64,000 bases of DNA from Epiperipatus broadwayi (Eukaryota > Onychophora > Udeonychophora > Euonychophora > Peripatidae). Both the position numbers and the translations under genes were made by a program. The DNA lies in assembly GCA_028023455.1 (NCBI GenBank), contig JAQFVV010006312.1, positions 748,001 through 812,000 on the forward strand, read 5' to 3'. Within the stretch, counting starts at the first letter, position 1; every line of letters starts with the position of its first letter. The notes beneath the pieces are model-generated. The model had not been told where the DNA came from. It saw only the letters and a program-made list of their open reading frames with translations, and made no database searches. Below are positions 54,181 to 64,000 of the stretch, in pieces.

Positions 54181-57100
54181 TTTACACCTTTTATTTAACT
54201 TACTCTGGTTTTTTGTCTAGTTGATGAAATCTTGTAACTCAATTTTCACTTCCGAATTTCTGATCTAGTTGAAACTTTGTATATACATTTATTTCTGATG
54301 TCAATATATTTTTAGAGATTGCAAACAATTTTAGCAAAAAAAAAAAATTAGTGAAAAAATTTTTAATTTTTAATTTTATATGAGATTTGATATGATGTGA
54401 TGTATTATTCTCCTTAAGAAAAAATTCAAAAAACTCCCCATCCCCAATAACCCAAAAATTCATACAGTACTGTCATCTAGTGACATTACACACAATATTA
54501 AAAATTAGAAAATAAATTGATTTTATTCACACAAAAGAACACTAAAAAGTAAAAAATAATTTTTTTCAGCTTTTACATTATTTTAGTAATTGTGGTATCA
54601 CATAAGTGCCACATGTTTTTATTTTAGTCATATAATGGCAAGAATATCATGAAAGCTGAATATTTTTTGTTGCTTTTTAGTGCATTGGTTTTAATGTTTA
54701 GTCCATTTATGTAAATAAAAGCTATTTTTAAAAAAAGTTTTTTATATTTTTAATTTAGATCTAAGATTATCATTTAATCTTATATTCTTTTTTTAAATTT
54801 GTGAATCAATTTTTAAAATAATTTTTTTTATAATCTATTCTTTCTGTTTTCTATGAATTGTATTTTCTCAATTGATAAATCAAATATTAACCATTTTTTC
54901 TTTCCAGCTTGAGAAAGAATGTTTGATCTATTTATATATATATTGAAATAATAAATAATAATATTTATAATAATAATATTTATTATTTCAATTGTAATTA
55001 CAATTTTGTTTTAATTAATGACATTTTATTTATTTTACACACACACACATATATATATATATTATAATAGTTGACAATGATGTACAGATGAGAGGTAATT
55101 ATACTTTGAATTCGCTGTTATACATATTAATAAAGAATAGTAAACACAATGATACTAAATAGAAGATATAATTATTGTCTTCTTAGTTGAGTTCATAATT
55201 ATTATCGAACTCTGGATGCTGATAAATACCACCAAGAAATATTCCAGGGGTATCTTATTTCCATATTAACAATTTTCTTCATAATATTTAATGGTTAAAG
55301 TAACCAATACATCATCCTCTATTTATAATACCTGGCCAAATCAAAAATCACATGAGTTACTCTTGGATGAAATAGATCATGGATTTGTTATTCAGACCTG
55401 ACAATTTTCATATAAAGTAATTGAAACCTCACATTCTTTTAAAAAATAACTACAAACAATAATTTATTTACAGATTTGTATTAATACAATTTTCAATACA
55501 ATTCCTTATTTCTATTCTCAAGAAAATATACAATTATTATAACAAATATTTACAAATTATATATCCAATAAAGCTATTATTAATATGTTTAAATTATATT
55601 TTTTAATTTAAATTGAACACCTCTTTATATACAATTGATGTCTTTGCTAACTAAATTCTAGTAAGGAATGTTATATCTTTAATAATCTCATCACCAAAGT
55701 ATTTTTAAATTAAAGTTTTATGTGCATAGGTAAGTATATAAATACTCAACAAATTATAAAATTCAAATGTTCTCAAAAAATATCCAAGGTGTTAAATTTA
55801 TAAACTGCAATATGTGATGTAATAATAAAAGTATATGACCCAGAAGTGCTTCCAACAAATAAATAATCCATGAACTTTAGTGCATCAAGTATATAACACT
55901 ATGTATTATTGGCTCTTCAAATTTAATTAATTTATTCAATCACCTTTATATTAACAGCTGCCATATATGTATATATAATAAAGTTAGTCTACTAAGTACC
56001 CTTCCAGTGTAAATTTTGGTAAACATAAAAGTAAGTATATATATCTCTACTTTAATCTAATACAAATTCAAAGTGATGGTCATTCTTTTGATTTTATTCC
56101 ATGTTGAACTGTAACCATAAACTTAATTCAATAAGGTGTTCAGCTATTTTACATAAATAGTATTCTTAATATGTAACCATTCTTAGAAATAGTCAGCTTT
56201 GACAAGATAAGCAAATTAATAATCAACCCTGAACTAATGAAATTATTTCTACCAGTAATATTGACTTAGATAAGTAAACAAATATTTAAATGTAGTAATA
56301 AATATAAAATTTGTATCTAATTGGACTTAATAATAATATATAAGAAAATATACATATATCTAACTCTATTTCACTTACCAAAATGAGTTTGATCTTGGAT
56401 CAAACTTTAAGTTCCAAAAATTATCTTGCACATTCAAAAGAAATAATTAGACAAATTCACCAGATTTTAATCAATTATAAATTTATTGATTAATAATTAA
56501 AAATTTATAATAGTAGCAAAAAAAATTGCATATAAAAGAACAATAACAAACAATATCTGTAATAGACTAAAATCATAGCCAGTTTAAAAAAAATACAATG
56601 CTATGTTTCTTTAATATATAAATAATTGATAGTCTATTACTGTAAAGAATCAATAATACTACTAATAAAATATGTATATATGAAACTCAAAAGTATGTTG
56701 CATGACAATAAGATTATATAAATGGAAGGAGAGATTCTAATAATCCAGACTTTAAATAGGATATACAATGAAAAGAAATATGATCCAATAAAAATAGACT
56801 TTTATTTATTCACTAATATAATTTCTAAATAATTGAATTAACAATAAAAATCCCTTTTATTTAAACCTTCTCCAAATGAATATCCCCGAGTTAAATCTGG
56901 AATATTAAAAAAATGTAAACACTTGAAAACATCAGATCATAAATTAACCTATATCACCAGTAAGAATTTAAATAATAGTAACAAAAATGAATCTTTCCAA
57001 CCCTTTACATATGTGAATCCTATAATAACCCATATATATAATTTAACCCTATGCTTTAGAATAAAATATGAACAAAATGTACACATTTTTTTTCAAATGA

Positions 57101-57494
57101 AAAATATATACACATAGATATCATGCCACAAATTATCAGTCTCATTTCTCCTTTTTATCCACTAGTCCATCATAGCTTATGGTTTCTTGTTTCTAATCCT
57201 AGTTAAAGAGAATTTTCCTTTAAAACCTTTTTCTTGAAAAAAAATTTTTTTAATTTTCATTGGCTAAGTGAATTAAAGTTTTACAACTTTTGATTGGTCA
57301 ATTACAGAATCAGCAGTAAAAATATATTCATCTTTTAATATTATATTCATTTTAGTTTTATTTGTAAAAAGTAAATTAATAATTTATCAGATTATGAAAG
57401 TGAATGAAAGTTTTTTCAAAAATAAATTTCTATTTATAATTATAAAAATATTTCATAGCAGAAAACATAAAAAGATCATCCTAACCTATGGAAA
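54181..57494. other. Long intergenic region
   Basis: One less AT-rich patch at about 55160-55420. Its minus strand contains pieces with coding flavour (HDLFHPRVTHVIFDLA and TPGIFLGGIYQHPEF) about 80 bp apart with GT/AG-like borders, but the reading phases do not join, so no exon is called. The rest is A/T-rich with short TA runs. Confidence 0.4.
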
Positions 57495-57870
57495 AAAGTT
57501 GCATATGTCATTGACTTTCTTTCTCAAATTACGTTCGTAAAAAAGTAAGGAATTTTTTTGCTAAAATCTTACTATTTTTTTAAAATAATGATATTTTCAG
57601 CATATTTTACCAAAATACATTACAATATGTAAATAAATGCCAGAAAAATACTCTAAATTATTAATTTTTTTGGAAAATCAAATAAAGAGCTTGGGGCAAT
57701 GTAAACTGTTGTCAGGTGTGAAAATAGAGCTTGTTTCTTTTTCAATTTACATTTGTGTAAAAATATACAATTTTTTACTAGAATCTTACTATTTTTCTAA
57801 AATAACTATAGTTTCAGTATATTTTATAAAAATAATTTATAATATGTAAGAAAAATAATTAAAAAAACAT
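57495..57870 (+). repeat. Diverged tandem duplication, about 235-bp period
   Basis: The string from atttttttgctaaaatcttactattt (about 57553) through ttttcagcatattttac to acaatatgtaa recurs from about 57770 (ttttactagaatcttactattt, gtttcagtatattttat, ataatatgtaa). Confidence 0.75.
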
Positions 57871-59874
57871 TGTAAGGCATTAAGTTTTGTTTTCAAAGTC
57901 AAACAGAAGTTGGAGTGGTGAAAATTATTGACAGACAGTTTTCCATTTTCAGAAATTTGACCAACCAATCAGCATCTAGAAAGGTGTGGTTTCTCCTTTT
58001 GTTGAATCTTAGAATGCCTATAGTATTGACGTTTTACTTGTAAAATAATTCAAGAGAGGGCAGCATCTTACAGTATATTTTAAGCTTTAAAATAAACATA
58101 AAAACATTACTGTAGCTCAAAAATTGGCCATTTTAGAGTGACTTCAAGCCGTGGCCATCCTGACACAGATGTTTCTCAGAAGGGGTTAAATAGAGAAGAC
58201 AAGAATTACTGCAGATTTGAATTCAATTACTTTTGTATTTAAATTCTGATATTTTCTTTTAAACATATAAATGTATCCAAGCTTTTAAAACAACAGGTAC
58301 TTAGTTGATGCAAAATTACACATCACTGGCTTTATTTTCTTATTTCATTGATAATAGTGTATAAAGAGGATTTTTTTTTCATTGGCAAAATTCAGTTATA
58401 TCGAAGTGAATAATAAATGCTAGCTTTTTTTTTTCCAAATTAAGAAAGTGAACTTTAAATTGCTTAATATCACACATAAGTTGAGTTAATTGATTTTGTG
58501 AAATTCATTGATTAGAAACATGATATCCATATACACACAATAGGTTTGTATTCATCATGAATAAATAGATCAAATTCTAGATTTTAACAATGGAATAATT
58601 TGTTTTATAGCTGACTTGTAATACAACACATTTTGATGTTTTTTTTTCATATTTTGCTATATTACCTGGAATTTCATCAATGAGCTGCTCAATTGAATGG
58701 GCAGATAGTTGGGTTTATCCTTCCATGATTTGAAAAATTAATCACTTAAAAAAATATAAAACTTTAACAAGTTTTTAAAGTTGAATATAAACGTGTCCAT
58801 TCTAGGCAATACTCTTGCTGATGTTAATGTTGCCAGGGCAACTGTTGAATATCACTCAAATTTTTCTCACTAATGTAAGAAAATTGTTTTAAAAAAATCT
58901 GCTTCCAATTAATAAGTGAAATGAAGATTTTGAAACAATTGGATGCATTGAAAATAAAATCCTGTTTTATAAGTTCAATATTATTTTTTATTTTTAACCA
59001 AAAATAAAGAATTCATATTACATTTTCAATACATTTTAATGAATGTATATATATATTTTATGCATATTTTTAATATTTTCCAATAAACTAATTTATAAAC
59101 AAACATATATGACACACAAACATTAAATTTTATAATGGGTAAGTTGCTATGGTGATTGTAGTAACAGAAATTGAAATGTGTAATACTTAATAATAATATT
59201 GATTTTATTCAAGTGATCTTTCCATGATTCACTTAATTATTTTCCAGAATCTATTTATTTATTCACTTATTTATTTATTTTTCCTGGAGTTGACAGAAAC
59301 AGATTTATGATTTGATGCTAAACTTAATAGTAAATAATATTATTTTAAAATATTAGGTTGCCATAGTTATCTAATTAACATTAATACTTCAACACCTCCA
59401 TTATCTATAGATCAAGTGAAATGGAAATTAAACAAGATCAACAAACTTCTTTCTTTTTTTAAAGAATACTGTGACATACAGTACTAATCTAGCACTTATA
59501 ATATATATGAAGTTAAGTAAGAAGTTCTAAAAACATGCTTGAAAAAGTGCAGTGAATGTTTCTAAATGTATCCATAGTGTGAGAAGTTGGTCTGAATTCT
59601 GGACTGATGGATGATTGTTATAGGAATAAGCTAAGATGAAAGATGCACTGATAAGAACAAAATCTTTCAAATATATATTATAGTGGAATGATTGTGCATG
59701 CCTCCATAAGATATTAAAAGCAGATTAAAACCAGTTCCTACCTTGCATAAGAGTGGTGTAGTAAAAAGTTAATAAATATCATAGTAAATATCCATATGGT
59801 GCAATAATAGTATTATAAACTCTTTAGTAAACTTAATTGATATGTAAATTTGACAACTGTTGACTAAATATTTT
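57871..59874. other. Intergenic AT-rich region
   Basis: A slightly GC-richer single-copy patch at 58125-58200 (ccgtggccatcctgacac). Nothing assignable. Confidence 0.45.
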
Positions 59875-60020
59875 TTATAACAGACAAAACTCACTATATG
59901 TATTGCCACACACAACAAGCTAGAGTAATTGCTTGCTGGGTGTGGTAATATGTATAGTGAGTTTTGCCTGTTTTAACAACAGTTATACACAAGCATAAGA
60001 GGTGGTGGTCATGTGATAAA
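59875..60020. repeat. Hammerhead family B ends as a small palindrome
   Basis: aaaactcactatatgtatt ... acaacaagc (59885-59922) is mirrored by gcttgctgggtgtgg ... gagttttgc (59931-59968), followed by the family B end taacaacagtta and taagaggtggtgg. No hammerhead remains between the arms. Resembles a MITE formed by collapse of an inverted pair. Confidence 0.8.
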
Positions 60021-60384
60021 TATTTTTTGTTGACTGATAATAATTTAAAGAAAAAGCAACATTAAAAAGTTTATTGAGTGACCTCTACTTATAAATTTTT
60101 GAGTTTAAATTTCTCAGCTTTCCAAAATTTAGATTTACTTAAAATCATTTGCTGTTCTAATGTCACATGATGCTCTGAGTTATTAACTATTCGATTATTT
60201 AATTTTGCTGAAGATGGTAGTCTTTCCTCAGAAGTATATATTTGTACCATACATTATAAATACATATTGCTGATTGTATTATAACAAGTGATCATTTATA
60301 AAAATATAAAATAATAATCATAATTCCATACATTCAACATTATTATTTGGTTATTGGTTTTTATAACTGATTATATATTAAATA

Positions 60385-60930
60385 GTGTTATTTGAACTCA
60401 GGATTTTTCAGTTTATTAATTCTTCACTCTATCTCAATTACCCCCACACTCATGCAAAAAAGATACATGATACCCAAGATGTATTTCATGCAGAACCAGC
60501 CCACATCAGTTGGACCAGATCATAATCTCCTACACATATATACAATCAGTGCTCAGTTTGTATTAAGATAGCAATTCATCAAACTTTATTGGACAGGCTT
60601 CAATCTCCTCACCTTTCCAACTATTCAACCATTCATTTCATTGAAAAACCAATAATGGAAAGCTCAAATCCCTTGTTGAATTTATATTATAGTCATACTA
60701 ATGTAGACATTACACCAATCTGACCCTTCATATTATAAGACATTACCTATCCATATATATTAAAAAGAGAGAGATGGGCTGAACTTATACTAAGATATAA
60801 TCTATTTCCCAAGCAATGTGTAATTCTAAGACAGTATAAAATTTGCTTATGCTGAATGTTTTTATATATTTAAATAGAGGGATTTGAACTCAGGATTTTT
60901 CAGTTTATTTATTTTCCAATCTATAGGGGG
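60385..60930 (-). mobile_element. Hammerhead SINE family A, head-to-tail partial dimer
   Basis: A full minus unit (60385-60850) and the beginning of the next (B-box end gatttgaactcaggattt at 60391 and again at 60883, a 492-bp period). The hammerhead (about 60480-60525) reads CUGAUGU (A9 is U) but keeps GAAA, helix II and UACAU. Probably inactive. Confidence 0.75.
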
Positions 60931-60934
60931 GGGG

Positions 60935-61215
60935 GAGAAAATGAAAAGATAGTCCTTAAATTTAATTTTTTTGTAAAAACTGTTACCAAGTGGATATTAT
61001 TTTTCTATTTTTTAAAATACTGTTTATTAGTTTTAGTGAGATAAAAACGATTCATCCTCCATTCTAAGGAGGAGGGATGGATAAATAGATAGTCCCCCTC
61101 AAAAAACAAAACAAATAACTTTTAAATTTGGGTTTATATGAAAACTGTTAATAAGTCGGACATTATTTTTTCATTTTTAAACATATATTTATTAGTTTTA
61201 GTGTGATAAAATAAT
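60935..61215 (+). repeat. Imperfect tandem duplication, about 150-bp period
   Basis: aaaactgttaccaagtgga ... tttattagttttagtgag (60975-61045) recurs as aaaactgttaataagtcgga ... tattagttttagtgtg (61120-61210). It starts beside a run of nine G at about 60926. Confidence 0.8.
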
Positions 61216-62160
61216 TATGAAAGAAATTTATGCAATTGGTTAAATTGTCATCAAATAAGTGTTTTTGCTGTATATTTACACTTTTAATTTACTGATAAGA
61301 TTTTATGCAAGGATATTTGAGACGATATTTTGTAATGGTTTGAGAAAAAAGCTTTAGGTCATATTTGTGCCTCTTCAAAACATTTTAAATATGCACAAAA
61401 AGGTTATATATATTTTTAAACAGATGTGTTCTAAATTTTTTATTGCTATAATCTTCACTTTTTTAAAAAAAATTACTTATTTATCACATATGGAATACTT
61501 TATATTGTCTGCAACTTTAAAACTTATTAAAATTACACAAACATATATAGTTATGACAAACTTATATATGTACAGTCTAATATTTATTAGTTAACATCAC
61601 AACTCTGAAAGTACTTATTAGCAATTTTAGTATTTAATAACTAGTGGAATTTATCGAATATAGTAGATATTTCTAAATTAAAAACGAAAATTAAGTCTGT
61701 TAGAAATATAAATAGAATAACCTATTTTTTAATGCAATCAACTTTATAAACTTGAGAAATACTAGTCTATAATCTGTTCGAAATTCTGTGCTTGTAACTT
61801 TACTAAAAATAATCGTGACTGACTTTCTAGTAATTATCGTATTATTAATTACTTTATTAAAAGAAAGAAAGATGCATTTTTGTTTGGTATTATAATAAAT
61901 TGAATGTTGAACTTTATAATCAATATTAAATTAAAGGCAGAAGTTTAAAACTAACAAGAAGACTAAAATATTGATGGATTAAAACTGCAAAGGAGATATG
62001 AATAGCTTTGGTTGCAATGATTATAGATCTTTTATAGTGCATTGAAAGTAGCATATGGACTTGAAAAATAATATAAACCTATTAAATCCATCTATGGCAT
62101 TTTTAAAAATAATAACATTGATATTTAAAAAAAAAAGGTTTAATAGTTTAAACGGATGGA
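61216..62160. other. Anonymous AT-rich DNA
   Basis: No feature recognised. Confidence 0.45.
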
Positions 62161-62301
62161 AATAATATTAATAGTCTTGCGTTGTTAGCCGAGAGGTATC
62201 ACAGCCGCCATGCAAGCAGGTGGTTGGTTGCAGACGATTGTGGGTTCGCGTCCCGGCCGATGCTATGACATATGAAGAAAAAAAAATATTTTAATAATAT
62301 T
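62161..62301 (+). mobile_element. tRNA-derived SINE family E, copy 3, best promoter
   Basis: Body about 62176-62272, then an A-rich tail to about 62286. A box ttagccgagaggtatc (62185-62200), B box gggttcgcgtccc (62241-62253), close to the pol III consensus. The repeat aataatatt at 62161-62169 and 62293-62301 is a likely target-site duplication. Conserved with copies at 28.6 and 29.3 kb; probably the youngest or least decayed promoter of the three. Confidence 0.9.
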
Positions 62302-63227
62302 TTAAATAATAAGAGAATTGAAATGATGACTTTTAATGAATATATTCATTCTGTATACTAACTTAGTTTGGGCAAAATATTAAAAAAAATATTTTAAATG
62401 CTCTTTTATAAAATTTTAAAAATGTAATGACAAGATTATAAAACTAATCAATAAGTTTTTTCAACTTGCTGGATGTGTTACTGTAAAGTATATTATTATA
62501 AAATAGTAACTTTGTTAGATTGGGCATGTCAAATGAATGAACAATAACAGACTACCTAAAAAAAGAATTTTAATGGTAGATTTGAGGTTGGCTTTTATGG
62601 AAGAAGCAGGCCTCAATTACATTATAAACATTACCTTAGCGACTAAGAAAATGAAATTTTTATTGCATTCCCTTGAAAGAGATAACTGAATAGAAAAAAT
62701 ATAATAAATTTGAAAAGAAAATGGTTTGCTGCAGAAGACATTAAAATACAGCCATACAATATTTCAAAATATCAAACATAATAACCATTCTATATGTGAA
62801 CATATTTGAGGTTCAGAGATTAGTTTTTATAGTTATTGCAAACTCTTCTTTAGTATATTATTTGCTTTTTTGTTTATTTTTTTTTTTTGGAAGTTGAATG
62901 GGACGTACTTATTTTTAGGTAGTTGCTATCCTGCAGATGATATATATGTTCTATAAACTGTATTTTAACATAGATATTTGTAAATACATTTTTTTTTTTG
63001 CTTTCTTATGTGTGATATTATATTATTGATGTTTTGATTGGCTCTCATCTTTCATCAGCTAGATAAATGAATTGTCAGTATCTATTGCTTTTGCTAATAC
63101 TTGATAATTATTAATCTTTACAAGCTAAGAAAAAAAGTTAAATTTTATAATAATTTTTGAGTCTTTGATTCATTTTTACTGAAATCAGATTTATAGAAAA
63201 GCATCATTTTTTGTAAAGTTCAAAAAA
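62302..63227. other. Anonymous AT-rich DNA
   Basis: No gene or repeat recognised. Confidence 0.45.
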
Positions 63228-63727
63228 GCTTGTCTAGAGCTATTAGTATGTTCATTATATTACATTTGTAGTACATGCTTATTAAGTTAAGGCACATGAT
63301 ATATGACTTGATTTTTTTACTATTATAGTTTTGCTTTTGAGGCTTTAGTAGTGTTATATTGCTAACGCTATTAATATATAGTATATCTAAATTTGGTTCA
63401 GTCCCATATGGCTATTTAAGTTAGATAGCTGGATTTGAAGACATATAGATGTCTGAAAATTTCAGATTTTCTGCATAATAGTATGCTGAGTTTGAGTTCA
63501 CAATTTAGATCTAGTATCTGAATATCCTAGCACCTCACTGAGGAGAGTCATCAACCTGAAACTGGTTTGGGGATAGGGATAATTTTAGATAGAGATTTTA
63601 AATGTTTTCTCTTCTGGAATTTATCAGAAAAGCTTGTTTAAAGCTATTAGCTTGTTCATTATATTACATTTGTAGTACAAGCTTATTAAATTAAGTCATG
63701 TGATATATGACTTGATTTTCTTACTAT
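63228..63727 (+). mobile_element. Hammerhead family D, head-to-tail partial dimer
   Basis: The terminal text gcttgtctagagctattag ... gatatatgacttgat (63228-63310) recurs at 63632-63720, a 404-bp period, so one full unit is bracketed by a repeated end. The unit contains cccatatggctattt (63403), matching the centre of the 45 kb palindrome, and the hammerhead at 63533. Confidence 0.8.
63533..63572 (+). ncRNA. Hammerhead ribozyme, family D, core bases intact
   Basis: CCUCA (63533-63537), CUGAGGA (63538-63544), helix II region 63545-63557 (weak pairing: G-U, A-C, G-C, U-A), G12 A13 A14 (63558-63560), helix III AC/GU (63561-63566), U17 at 63567, then UGGGG (63568-63572) pairing with CCUCA (one U-G). 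All invariant bases are present; the poor helix II may limit activity. Confidence 0.65.
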
Positions 63728-63829
63728 ATATATTTACTTATTTAAAGAATACATGAGAAATTTAAAAGTATTGCAGTTTGTAATGCTATAATTGACTATT
63801 TATTAGTCTGCATTACATGGACATGTTTA

Positions 63830-64000
63830 TTTCATGTTTACAGAGGTTTATTTAAATTTTATTGTATCAATATTTCATTCTCTAGGGTCAAATTGCAATC
63901 TTTAAGTGTCCATATATATTCAATGGACCATTAGTAAGAATGGATTTCCATTCTTGCTATTATAAGGTGAGATGGTTGCCTTGACAGCAGTGAGAAATAT
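63830..64000 (+). repeat. Interspersed repeat family J, copy 2 (cut by window end)
   Basis: Inverted copy of 51400-51575, sharing tatccaatg-type and tgccttgacagcagtgagaaatat text; continues beyond the window. Confidence 0.8.

Overview
The window is non-coding, strongly AT-rich DNA from a eukaryotic nuclear genome. The evidence is long intergenic AT tracts, large microsatellites, tRNA-derived SINEs with target-site duplications, and degraded non-LTR (RTE-like) and Penelope-like (PLE) retroelements. Open frames longer than 110 codons are absent, operons and ribosome-binding sites are not seen, and a few short stretches look like spliced exons. An invertebrate animal is the most likely source because of the RTE + Penelope/GIY-YIG + hammerhead-SINE mix. 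I cannot name the phylum.

Layout. 0-6 kb: hammerhead repeat, RTE and PLE fossils, first copy of an approximately 1.9 kb repeat with short inverted ends (family F), then head-to-head PLE pieces and an inverted pair of family A. 6-13 kb: mostly anonymous AT-rich DNA and the second, inverted copy of family F (10.6-12.8 kb). 13-17 kb: a large tetranucleotide microsatellite, an inverted pair of PLE 3' ends and a family B cluster. 17-28 kb: a candidate membrane-protein exon, head-to-head PLEs (20.7-23.2 kb) and a gag/endonuclease/RT-bearing LINE fossil (23.7-26.9 kb). 28-38 kb: two tRNA-SINEs, three candidate exons, family A and B copies and an RTE 3' end. 39-54 kb: four more RTE fossils, a 630 bp palindrome of family D, clusters of A and B, and a tRNA-Gly pseudogene. 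54-64 kb: long anonymous DNA with further A, B, SINE and D copies.

Main observation: four unrelated-looking repeat families (A, B, C = PLE 3' region, D) each carry a motif that folds as a type I hammerhead ribozyme (core CUGANGA, a helix II hairpin, GAAA, a very short self-complementary helix III, NUH cleavage site, helix I). Helix I differs in sequence between families but still pairs: CCAA/UUGG, CCCA/UGGG, ACAC/GUGU and ACCUCU/AGAGGU. Several copies keep all invariant core bases (45662-45704 +, 31551-31605 -, 52590-52658 +, 63533-63572 +). Families A, B and D recur as head-to-tail partial dimers with a 404-492 bp period, often next to an inverted copy. This is what is expected if circular or multimeric self-cleaving RNAs are copied back into DNA, possibly by the PLE or RTE machinery also present. 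Hammerheads in PLEs and in metazoan retrozymes are known; what these particular families are, and whether they are described, needs a database search. All positions and pairings were read by eye, with no computed alignment or folding.
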